This document shows positions 25,711 through 32,918 of a stretch of DNA of 36,241 nt, piece by piece (within the stretch, counting starts at the first letter, position 1; every line of letters begins with the position of its first letter). Origin of the DNA: Chlamydiota bacterium (GTDB lineage Bacteria; Chlamydiota; Chlamydiia; Chlamydiales; Parachlamydiaceae). A program made the position numbers and the translations under genes. The notes under the pieces were generated by a model, which saw only the letters and a program-made list of their open reading frames with translations, was not told the DNA's origin and searched no databases. The stretch spans positions 1 through 36,241 of the forward strand of contig JABDFJ010000022.1 of assembly GCA_013286645.1 (NCBI GenBank), given 5' to 3'.

Positions 25711-26280
25711 CCCTTGCCAGTGCCCGAACTATTTAGCAAGAAGTCATGAGAGCATTATCGCCCGATTTTATTTTCAACGCAAAGGAGGGCAAAGTTCGCA
25801 AAGGCGCAAAGAAAAGGCATGTCCCTTGCAAACAGGTCTCTAGCTTAGAATGCAAGATGCTACATGTATCGGCCCTAAGATCTCATGAATGCTAACTCCA
25901 GCACTTTTAGATTGCTGAGGCAATCTAAAAGAGGGGCATTGTTAGCAGCGCTTAGGGCGCTGCTAACATACTTTTTTTCTGCGACGCTTTTATTTTATGC
26001 GAACTTCAAAGCGTCGCAGACAAAAATTGCACAAACATCGCTCTAAGCGATGTTTGTTGAGTCCTTCTTTTGGATTGCTGAGGCAATCCAAAAGAGCTGG
26101 AGCTAGCGTCCGTACCATCTTAGGCCATGTAATATCTTGTATTCTAAGCTAGAGACCTGTTTGCATGAGGCATGCCTTTTCTTTGCGCCTTTGCGAACTT
26201 TGCCCTCCTTTGCGTTGAAAATAAAATCAGGGGATAATGCTCCCATGACTTCTCGCTAAATAGTTCGGGCAGGGGCAGGG
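25711..26280. repeat. Composite multi-hairpin palindrome, copy 2 (about 570 bp)
   Basis: Same architecture as 10148-10728: outer inverted arms (25711-25890 and 26110-26280) enclose five hairpins at 25904-25931, 25941-25967, 25979-26019, 26033-26055 and 26067-26094. Relative to copy 1 the middle hairpins are in reverse order and complementary (TTAGG loop here, CCTAA there). Stems differ between copies at paired positions, for example GGATTGC with GCAATCC here and with GCAATCT in copy 1. The remaining 90 bases to the tRNA show no gene. Confidence 0.93.
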
Positions 26281-26373
26281 AAATCAAGGGATTGTCTAAT
26301 TTTTCATTTGCAAAAAAGATAGGCTTTCGATTAAGCTTTACCCTTATCATTGCTAGCCAATCAAATTGTCTTA

Positions 26374-26447
26374 GGGGTATTAGCTCAGTTGGTTAGAGCG
26401 CCACGTTGACATCGTGGAGGTCAGCTGTTCGAGTCAGCTATATCCCA
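26374..26447 (+). tRNA. tRNA-Val (anticodon GAC)
   Basis: The 74-base gene folds into a normal cloverleaf: acceptor GGGGTAT with ATATCCC (one G-T pair), D stem GCTC/GAGC, anticodon stem CCACG/CGTGG with loop TTGACAT, T stem AGCTG/CAGCT with loop TTCGAGT, discriminator A. Anticodon GAC reads valine codons GUC and GUU. CCA is not encoded. It lies 30 bases before the ThrRS-like gene and 93 bases after the large palindrome. Confidence 0.95.
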
Positions 26448-26476
26448 ATCTTCTTCAAATCAATACCCGTGTGGTT

Positions 26477-28249
26477 ATGGTGCTATCCCTCTCTAACTTA
26501 CGACAATCTGCAGCCGAAATTCTGGCTTGCGCTGTCGTCGATCTCTTCCCGGGAGCCTACCTTGTCAATAGCACAGCTACCGAATTTGGATTTTACTACG
26601 ATTTTATTGCAGAACAACCTATCGATGAACATGCATTAGTCTATCTAGAAGAAAAAATGCGCGCCCTCATTAAGCAAGACCTCGAAGTGCGCTCCGTGGA
26701 GATGATGCGCGAAAACGCCGCTTCATTCTTTGAACATAAGAAACAACCTTTTGTCGCACAACGCGTTCTTAATGCGGCCGAAAATATCGTGACCCTCTTC
26801 CAAATCGGGGAATTCAACGACTATTGCCCATATCCACATATCCATCAAACTCACGAAATTGGCGCCATCAAACTGTTAAAAATCGAAAAAGCCATCTACT
26901 ATCTTCCAGAAGAAGGGGGCATTGAAGTCACACGCATCCATGGCACAGCGCAGCGCGATTCCTACGCCTTAAAGAAACTCATCAAAGCTCTTGATGCTGG
27001 AAAAAAGAAAGATCATCGCCTCATCGGTAAAGAACTGGATTTGTATAGCATACAAGAACATGTCAATCCTGTTGCTTGCTGCTGGTCTCCTCAAGGAGCG
27101 CTCTTGCGCGAAGCGTTGCTCGATTGGTGGCGCAAAGAACATCGCCAGTTAAAGTTTTTGCCATTAGCCACACCGCCACTTGTGCAAGACGATTTGATGC
27201 AGCAGGGAGGGGCTTATGAAGGATTGCTGGAAAGTGAATATCCACCGATTAGCGAAATCGAAGGGGTGGATTATGTCGTTCCGACCAGATTAAGTCCAAC
27301 CCATGCCATGATTTTTAGGTCGAAATCGCGTCATTATAGTGATTTACCCATCAGATATGCCGAATGCTCTTATGTCATGAATACAGATCCCAAAAAACAT
27401 TTATGGGGGATGCATGCAGCCCAGTTTGTCTATGCCGACCAAGCAAATGTTTTCTGCGCCCCAGAGCATGTTGAAAATGAATTGATTTCTTCCTTGCAAT
27501 TCATTGATAAAATCATTAAGATGTTCAATTTTGAGTACCATTGGTATTTAAAAGGGCAAGATACGAAATTCGCTGGCAGCCAAAAGCGCTGGGAAAAGTG
27601 CCTTTCGTGTTTTGCTGATGCTTTTGAGAAATGCGGTTTAAGCTATACTTTCGATGAGACTGAAGGGATGTACAGCGGGCCGACAGCCGAAGCGCGCCTT
27701 GTAGATGCTTATGGTAGAGAGTGGAAAGGACCGAGTATTGGCTTTGACTTCAGCAGCCCGGATCGCTTTGATTTAAGCTATCAGGGAGTAAATGGTGAGT
27801 CGCCAAGACCTGTGATGTTAGTGAGGGCGCTTTTTGGTTCATTAGAACGCTTCATTGCGATTCTAATTGAACATCATGCAGGGCAGTTACCTGTGTGGAT
27901 AGCGCCAGAACAGGTAAGGGTGATCGCTGTAAAAACTGAAAATAATGCTGAAGCAAATAGAGTTTTTGAAGCTTTAGTAGCTAAAAACTATCGCGCGACA
28001 TGTGATGAGCGCGATGTCAGCCTAGGTGCTAAAATCCACGCAGCAGAAAGTGAACATATTCCCTACATCGTTATTGTAGGTGAAAAAGAAGAAAAGCAAA
28101 ATCTGATAACCGTGCGTTTTAGCGTTCGCGGGGCAACACAAGGGTTAATGACACCGGAAGCTTTTATCGAGCAACTGCAACAAGAAGTGTCGAATCAGTT
28201 GCCATTAGGAAAATTGCGTGAACGCTTAGCGACGAAGCCAAAATTGTAG
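26477..28249 (+). CDS. Threonyl-tRNA-synthetase-like protein lacking zinc ligands
   Basis: The 590-residue protein aligns along its length with ThrRS (for example KKDHRLIGKELDLYSIQE, RPVMLVRALFGSLERF, the C-terminal anticodon-binding domain) and precedes infC as thrS does in many bacteria. It lacks the TGS domain. By E. coli numbering, zinc ligands C334, H385 and H511 are S273, N324 and V449; motif 2 R363 is N302 and R375 is A314. Motif 3 arginine is kept (R458). The editing HxxxH reads QSAAE (10-14), though CPYPH keeps the other half. Threonine activation by the known mechanism seems unlikely. The start could also be GTG at 26471; longer starts fall inside the tRNA. Confidence 0.85.
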   Translation: MVLSLSNLRQSAAEILACAVVDLFPGAYLVNSTATEFGFYYDFIAEQPIDEHALVYLEEKMRALIKQDLEVRSVEMMRENAASFFEHKKQPFVAQRVLNAAENIVTLFQIGEFNDYCPYPHIHQTHEIGAIKLLKIEKAIYYLPEEGGIEVTRIHGTAQRDSYALKKLIKALDAGKKKDHRLIGKELDLYSIQEHVNPVACCWSPQGALLREALLDWWRKEHRQLKFLPLATPPLVQDDLMQQGGAYEGLLESEYPPISEIEGVDYVVPTRLSPTHAMIFRSKSRHYSDLPIRYAECSYVMNTDPKKHLWGMHAAQFVYADQANVFCAPEHVENELISSLQFIDKIIKMFNFEYHWYLKGQDTKFAGSQKRWEKCLSCFADAFEKCGLSYTFDETEGMYSGPTAEARLVDAYGREWKGPSIGFDFSSPDRFDLSYQGVNGESPRPVMLVRALFGSLERFIAILIEHHAGQLPVWIAPEQVRVIAVKTENNAEANRVFEALVAKNYRATCDERDVSLGAKIHAAESEHIPYIVIVGEKEEKQNLITVRFSVRGATQGLMTPEAFIEQLQQEVSNQLPLGKLRERLATKPKL

Positions 28250-28264
28250 AATAGGGAAATTGCC

Positions 28265-28834
28265 TTGAAAGTTAACAGAGAAATTCGTGCGCCTAAAGTG
28301 CGCGTCATCAGCCATACCGGAGAGCAAGTGGGAGTCATTTCCATTCAAGAGGCTCTAGCCATGGCTGATGAAGTGGGCCTTGACCTTGTAGAGATTGTGC
28401 CGGGATCCGTGCCACCTGTCTGCAAGATCATCAATTTCGGCAAATTTCGATATGACCAGACTAAGCGCGAGAAGGAAAATAAGAAAGCTCAGCACCAGGT
28501 CAAAGTCAAAGAAATTAAGTTCAAGCCAAACACTGATGATCATGACGTCGAAACAAAAATGCGACATGCTCGCGAATTTTTGAGCAAAGGCAACAAAGTT
28601 AAAGTGACATGTACATTTCGTGGTCGCGAAATGGCGCATACTGAAATTGGAGAGAAATTAGTGCAGAAATTCTGCGCTGATCTCGAAGATGTAGCGATGG
28701 TCGAGTCACCATTGAAGCTAATGGGGCGCATGTTGATTGTTGTGCTCGCCCCAGGGGGAAAAAAGAAAAAAGAAACGACTAAGCAAACACACTCAACGGA
28801 AAATTCCGAAAAAGAATCCGTGAGTGCTGAGTAG
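28265..28834 (+). CDS. infC: Translation initiation factor IF-3
   Basis: IF-3 checks start-codon pairing on the 30S subunit and keeps subunits apart. The 189-residue protein has both domains: NREIRAPKVRVI at the start, a lysine-rich linker (TKREKENKKAQHQVKVKEIKF) and KGNKVKVTCTFRGREM. A lysine-rich tail follows. No ATG is available. TTG at 28265 has AGGG eight bases upstream; ATT at 28259 is in frame and would give ALKVNR, matching the MALN start of Chlamydia IF-3. An unusual start codon is the basis of infC autoregulation in E. coli. It begins 15 bases after the ThrRS-like stop. Confidence 0.95.
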   Translation: MKVNREIRAPKVRVISHTGEQVGVISIQEALAMADEVGLDLVEIVPGSVPPVCKIINFGKFRYDQTKREKENKKAQHQVKVKEIKFKPNTDDHDVETKMRHAREFLSKGNKVKVTCTFRGREMAHTEIGEKLVQKFCADLEDVAMVESPLKLMGRMLIVVLAPGGKKKKETTKQTHSTENSEKESVSAE

Positions 28835-28864
28835 TCTGTTAAGTGAATTACTAGGAGAAATGCA

Positions 28865-29059
28865 GTGCCTAAAATGAAAACCAAAAAAGCCCTAGCGGCT
28901 CGGTTTAAATTGACAGCGACAGGTCAGCTCAAAAGAGCAAAGCCCGGAAGACGTCATAAACTGACCGGAAAAACGGCAAAACGTAAGCGTCAATTAGCTA
29001 CATCTGCGCTTGTAGACGAAGGTCATCTAAGAACATATAAGCGTGTGATGTGCGTATAA
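28865..29059 (+). CDS. rpmI: 50S ribosomal protein L35
   Basis: A 64-residue basic protein starting at GTG 28865 (MPKMKTKKALAARFKLTATG) with the family's KPGRRHKLTGKTAKRKRQL. AGGAG lies nine bases before the GTG. It is the middle member of the conserved infC-rpmI-rplT cluster and binds 23S rRNA in the large subunit. The C-terminus (HLRTYKRVMCV) is slightly atypical but complete. Confidence 0.96.
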   Translation: MPKMKTKKALAARFKLTATGQLKRAKPGRRHKLTGKTAKRKRQLATSALVDEGHLRTYKRVMCV

Positions 29060-29072
29060 ATTAATGTAAACT

Positions 29073-29103
29073 TGTCCACTATGAAAACCATGCTAGGTGG
29101 ACA
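29073..29103 (+). promoter_or_regulatory. Hairpin between rpmI and rplT
   Basis: TGTCCAC (29073-29079) pairs with GTGGACA (29097-29103) across a 17-base loop, just before the rplT ribosome-binding site. It has no T-run. It may be an RNA stability or L20-related control element, but this is inference. Confidence 0.35.
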
Positions 29104-29123
29104 CAAACAAGTGAGGATAAGCT

Positions 29124-29480
29124 ATGGTTAGAGCAACCAACGCTGTCGCTTCACACCGTCGCAAAAAAAGATTGTTAAAACAAGCCAAAGGGTTTGTTGG
29201 AGATCGCAAAAACCACCTGCGCCTTACTAAAGACGCAGTTCTTCGCGCTCTGGCATATAATTATCGCCATCGCAAAGAAAAGAAACGCGAGTTTCGTAGC
29301 TTGTGGATCATGCGTATCGGAGCTGCTGCTAAAATTAACGGCATCTCTTATAGCAAATTTATTTGCGGACTGAAAAAAGCGAAATGCGAATTAGATAGAA
29401 AAGTATTAGCCGAAATGGCAATTCGTGACCCACACAGCTTCGCAGCTGTTGCGGGCCGAGCCAAACAAGCTCTTGCTTAA
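29124..29480 (+). CDS. rplT: 50S ribosomal protein L20
   Basis: L20 has 118 residues and is needed early in large-subunit assembly; in E. coli it also represses its own operon. The sequence has the expected arginine/lysine-rich N-terminus (MVRATNAVASHRRKKRLLKQ) and RKNHLRLTKDAVLRALAYNYRHRKEKKREF, then the RNA-binding C-terminal domain (RIGAAAKINGISYSKFICGL). GAGGA lies six bases before the ATG. The gene is followed by an intrinsic terminator 15 bases downstream. Confidence 0.97.
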   Translation: MVRATNAVASHRRKKRLLKQAKGFVGDRKNHLRLTKDAVLRALAYNYRHRKEKKREFRSLWIMRIGAAAKINGISYSKFICGLKKAKCELDRKVLAEMAIRDPHSFAAVAGRAKQALA

Positions 29481-29495
29481 TACTATTAAATAACT

Positions 29496-29542
29496 AAGCA
29501 GCCCATTAAAGCCCAAAAGCTTTAATGTGGCTGCTTTTTTTT
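29496..29542 (+). terminator. Intrinsic terminator between rplT and pheS
   Basis: A 17-bp imperfect stem (AAGCAGCCCATTAAAGC against GCTTTAATGTGGCTGCTT) with a CCAAAA loop is followed by a run of eight T. It closes the infC-rpmI-rplT transcript but ends only 21 bases before the pheS ATG, so it could also act as an attenuator for pheS. Confidence 0.85.
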
Positions 29543-29563
29543 ATCCCTTCACACCGAGATAGC

Positions 29564-30592
29564 ATGCGTCAAAATATTGAGAACCTCAAGCAACAATTCG
29601 ACTCCGAACTCCAAGCCGCAGCTACTGTGGCAGATATTGAAGCCCTCAAGGTAAAATATTTAGGCAAAAAAGGGCCCATCCAAGACCTGATGAAGGCATT
29701 ACGTGATGTTCCTGCTGAAGAACGTCCTGCTACAGGCAAAGTTATTAATGACCTCAAAGAACATATCGCCAAACTAATCGACGAAGTGCATCAACGGCTG
29801 ATCCAACAAGAAGAAAGCAATCGTCTGGCGCATGAAAATATCGACATCACCCTGCCAGGGCGCAGTCGCTATCCAGGCCGCAAACACATCATTAATCAAG
29901 TGCTCGATGAGGTGATCGATATCCTGGTTGCTATGGGCTTCTCGGTGCAATATGGACCAGACATCGACACCGATTACTACAATTTCGAAGCCTTGAATTT
30001 TGCTCCCGATCATCCTGCGCGCGATATGCAAGATACTTTTTATTTATCATCGAATATGTTGCTGCGTACGCATACCAGCAATATCCAAGCGCGCATCATG
30101 GAATCCACCCGCCTGCCCATTCGTATTATAGCTCCAGGAAGGGCTTATCGCAATGAAACCATTACAGCACGCTCTCACGTATTTTTCCATCAAGTTGAAG
30201 CCTTTTATGTCGATACAGGTGTTACCTTTGCCGATCTGCAAGCGACGATGACAGATTTTCTTTCGAAGCTTTTCAACACGCAGGTAGAGACACGCTTTCG
30301 CCCAAGCTACTTCCCCTTTGTTGAACCTGGCATGGAAGTAGATTTGCGTTGCTGGAAATGTCAAGGGATAGGGTGTCCGTTATGTAAGCATACGGGCTGG
30401 TTAGAAATCGCAGGTGCGGGTATGATCCATCCTGAAGTGTTAAAAAATGGAGATATCGATCCAGAAGTATATTCTGGCTTTGCCTGGGGCATGGGCGTTG
30501 AGCGACTGGTCATGCTCAAGCACGGCATCAATGATATCCGTAAGTTTACAGAAAACGATTTGCGCTTTTTAGGGCAATTTGCCGGGACCTAA
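29564..30592 (+). CDS. pheS: Phenylalanyl-tRNA synthetase alpha subunit
   Basis: The 342-residue catalytic subunit starts at ATG 29564 (MRQNIENLKQQFDSEL); an earlier in-frame codon at 29525 falls inside the terminator. An N-terminal coiled coil precedes the class II core: GRKHIINQVLDEVIDILVAMGF (motif 1 area), ARSHVFFHQVE (motif 2), and FAWGMGVERLVMLKHGINDIR (motif 3). A CWKCQGIGCPLCKH segment at about 264-277 provides four cysteines and may bind zinc. PheS pairs with PheT, which is not adjacent here; in Chlamydia the two genes are also separate. The RluA-like gene starts two bases after the stop. Confidence 0.95.
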   Translation: MRQNIENLKQQFDSELQAAATVADIEALKVKYLGKKGPIQDLMKALRDVPAEERPATGKVINDLKEHIAKLIDEVHQRLIQQEESNRLAHENIDITLPGRSRYPGRKHIINQVLDEVIDILVAMGFSVQYGPDIDTDYYNFEALNFAPDHPARDMQDTFYLSSNMLLRTHTSNIQARIMESTRLPIRIIAPGRAYRNETITARSHVFFHQVEAFYVDTGVTFADLQATMTDFLSKLFNTQVETRFRPSYFPFVEPGMEVDLRCWKCQGIGCPLCKHTGWLEIAGAGMIHPEVLKNGDIDPEVYSGFAWGMGVERLVMLKHGINDIRKFTENDLRFLGQFAGT

Positions 30593-30594
30593 AC

Positions 30595-31479
30595 ATGCAG
30601 GAATGGGTGGTCTCCTCAGAGGAATCGGGTTTAAAAATTCTTGTTTTCTTGAAAAGTAAATTTGGTGCAACCATAGCGTCAAGGCAGCTTAAGCGGGCCT
30701 TAGAAGCTGGACAGTGTCAGATTAATGGACGCGTCGAGCGTTTTGCTTCTAAGCTCGTGGGACGTGGCGATCGCGTGAGTATGGTAGACCTTTCTCTTAC
30801 GGCTGAAAAGCACGATGAGGCATTGTCATTAGACAGCTTTCTATATGTTGACGATCATTTAATAGCCTGCAATAAACCGGTGGGTATAAATTCTGAAGAT
30901 AGCCAGTGGCTTGCAGCGGTGAGAAAGTTTTACAAGAATGCCATTCTCTTGCATCGCTTAGATCGCGACACCACAGGGGTTTTGCTTTTTGCGCGCAACG
31001 AGGCATGTGCTGAGGCTATGTTTGCTCTTTTTAAGCAGCGCCAGATCAGTAAAACCTATCATGCTATTGTTGATGGTGTCCCCAAGTTGGCATCAGGTGT
31101 GGTGGATAACTTTTTAGGTAAGATACATACTTATCAGGGACAATCTCTATGGGGTGCTGTTGCGCGCGAAAAAGGGATGTATGCCCGCACCCAGTGGCGC
31201 CTAGAAAGGAGTGGTCATGAGGCTGCTTTGCTTGTATGTCATCCCGAAACAGGCAGAACGCATCAAATAAGAGTACATTTGAGTGGCTTAGGGCATCCTA
31301 TCTTAGGCGATTTCCAATATGGGCGCACATTTAGATGCTCTTTGCATGTGAATCGCATGATGTTGCATGCTACGTCCCTGAATTTTGTGCATCCAATAAC
31401 AAAGCAACCTGTTGTCATTCGAGCTCCTTTTCCTCAAGATTTTAAAGCGGCGGTAGAACGCCTTTTCGGTGAAATATGA
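30595..31479 (+). CDS. RluA-family pseudouridine synthase
   Basis: The 294-residue protein has an N-terminal S4-type RNA-binding domain (about 15-65, ASRQLKRALEAGQCQINGR) and the RluA catalytic domain with HRLDRDTTG (120-128), where D123 is the catalytic aspartate. Later GRTHQIRVHLSGLGHPILGD is the family's second hallmark. It converts uridine to pseudouridine in rRNA or tRNA; the target (RluA, RluC or RluD type) cannot be assigned from sequence. It lies two bases after pheS and overlaps the next gene by four (ATGA), so all three share a transcript. Confidence 0.92.
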   Translation: MQEWVVSSEESGLKILVFLKSKFGATIASRQLKRALEAGQCQINGRVERFASKLVGRGDRVSMVDLSLTAEKHDEALSLDSFLYVDDHLIACNKPVGINSEDSQWLAAVRKFYKNAILLHRLDRDTTGVLLFARNEACAEAMFALFKQRQISKTYHAIVDGVPKLASGVVDNFLGKIHTYQGQSLWGAVAREKGMYARTQWRLERSGHEAALLVCHPETGRTHQIRVHLSGLGHPILGDFQYGRTFRCSLHVNRMMLHATSLNFVHPITKQPVVIRAPFPQDFKAAVERLFGEI

Positions 31480-32549
31480 AAAAAATTCTCATAGTGAAGA
31501 CATCATCGCTTGGTGATATCATTCATGCCTATCCGGTTGTCGATTATTTACACAAAAAATTTCCTGCTGCTCAGATCGATTGGGTAGTTGAGGCCCCGTA
31601 TGCCGAACTTGTGCAAGCTCATCCTGCAATTCATAGCGCTATAACCATCTCCACTAAAGCATGGCGCAAGCAGCCGTTTAAGGCGGCTACTTGGAAGTCG
31701 ATAGGTGCCTTCCGTCGTCAATTGCGCCAAAATGCGTATGACGTGGTTTTTGATCTACAAGGGAATGTCAAATCTGGTTTAGTAGTAGCGCAAGCCCGAA
31801 GTGCCCATAAAGTGGGTTTTGCCTCAAAGTCTGTGCCTGAATGGCCTAATTTGCTTTTCACCCATCATCGCTTCAATCCCAAACAGCAAGGCAATATTCG
31901 AGAGGATTATCTCTCGGTAGTGACCTCTTATTTCAATGATCCACTGCCGGCAGAAAGTGGACAAGTGACATTGAAAATTTCGTCACCCGAAAAAGATAAA
32001 CTACAAGCTATTCTAGAGCACCCTGTGCTGCACCATCGTCCTAAAGTACTGGTCTGTTCAGGCTCTGCGTGGCGCAACAAGCAGCTGACTCCAGAAACTT
32101 TGGCCGCATTTTTAAAGTTGCTACAAGATGAGCTAGACTGTGCCTTTATGTTTGCTTGGGGGTCTAAAGATGAATATGAGGTCGCTCAACAACTTCAAAA
32201 GCAGTTTGTTGACAGTTCTGCGGTTGTCGAACGGATGAGTTTGTCCATGTTGCAAAATCTAATGGCGAGCAGTACTTTGGTGGTGGCGATGGATTCGTTG
32301 CCTTTGCATTTAGCAGGCACAACGCTTACGCCTTCATTTAGTGTCTTTGGTGCGTCGTCGGCGGAGAAGTACAAACCTTTAGGAAATCGTCATTGTGCCT
32401 TTCAGGGTAGTTGTCCCTATGGGCGCACCTTTGTCAAAAGATGTCCCATCTTACGCACATGTCCCACGGGGGCTTGTATTCGCGATTTGCAAGCAGAAGA
32501 GATTTTTGCCTACTTCAACCAATGGTGGCAGGGTCTAAGGGTAATGTAG
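31476..32549 (+). CDS. Lipopolysaccharide heptosyltransferase I-like (GT9)
   Basis: This 357-residue glycosyltransferase family 9 protein has the WaaC-like start MKKILIVKTSSLGDIIHAYP, a central IDWVVEAPYAELV, DVVFDLQGNVKSGL, and the sugar-nucleotide site around MASSTLVVAMDSLPLHLAG. Family enzymes add heptose from ADP-heptose to the lipid A-Kdo core on the cytoplasmic face of the inner membrane. Classic Chlamydia LPS lacks heptose, so the presence of such a gene fits environmental chlamydiae with a fuller core. The acceptor is unproven. The C-terminus has a cysteine cluster (CPYGRTFVKRCPILRTCPTGAC) of unknown use. The start overlaps the upstream stop. Confidence 0.87.
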   Translation: MKKILIVKTSSLGDIIHAYPVVDYLHKKFPAAQIDWVVEAPYAELVQAHPAIHSAITISTKAWRKQPFKAATWKSIGAFRRQLRQNAYDVVFDLQGNVKSGLVVAQARSAHKVGFASKSVPEWPNLLFTHHRFNPKQQGNIREDYLSVVTSYFNDPLPAESGQVTLKISSPEKDKLQAILEHPVLHHRPKVLVCSGSAWRNKQLTPETLAAFLKLLQDELDCAFMFAWGSKDEYEVAQQLQKQFVDSSAVVERMSLSMLQNLMASSTLVVAMDSLPLHLAGTTLTPSFSVFGASSAEKYKPLGNRHCAFQGSCPYGRTFVKRCPILRTCPTGACIRDLQAEEIFAYFNQWWQGLRVM

Positions 32550-32596
32550 CTTTTTTAAAAAAAAGCCAGCAATGTCGCAGATACATAGTTTTGCTT

Positions 32597-32860
32597 AAAA
32601 GCCACCCCCGAATGGGGGTGACGGCTTGTAGCCCAGGGTGAGCGGCTGCGTAACCCTGGGTGTCAGAGTTGAATTGATAGTACCCCAGAAGGGGGTACGG
32701 GCCAATTAGCGGCTAAAATAGGCTATAATAGTAATGATGTCTTTGTCGGAAGTTGCCCGTACCCCTTTCAGGGGTACAATATTTTATATTAAGCAGCCCA
32801 GGGTTACGCAGTCGCTCACCCTGGGCTACAAGCCGTCACCCCCGAATGGGGGTGGGTTTT
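32597..32860. repeat. Composite palindrome of smaller hairpins (264 bp)
   Basis: The outer arms 32597-32662 and 32791-32860 are inverted copies, each containing its own hairpin CACCCCCGAATGGGGGTG and a CCCAGGGT...ACCCTGGG hairpin. Nested inside is another pair (32681-32702 with 32755-32777), each again self-complementary (TACCCC...GGGGTA). The unique centre is about 52 bases. The 369-base gap from 32550 to 32918 holds nothing else except a GCTTTTTT/AAAAAAGC stretch near 32549. Similar CCCAGGG hairpins occur, as I recall, in planctomycete-type genomes. Confidence 0.9.
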
Positions 32861-32918
32861 AGGTAATATATACTAGAGACGTGACTAATCGCATTTTTTA
32901 ACGCAAGGACTAATACTT

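Noticed and set aside
26414-26476. Upstream start for the ThrRS-like gene
   Set aside because: It begins inside tRNA-Val, and the extra residues have no match to the family.
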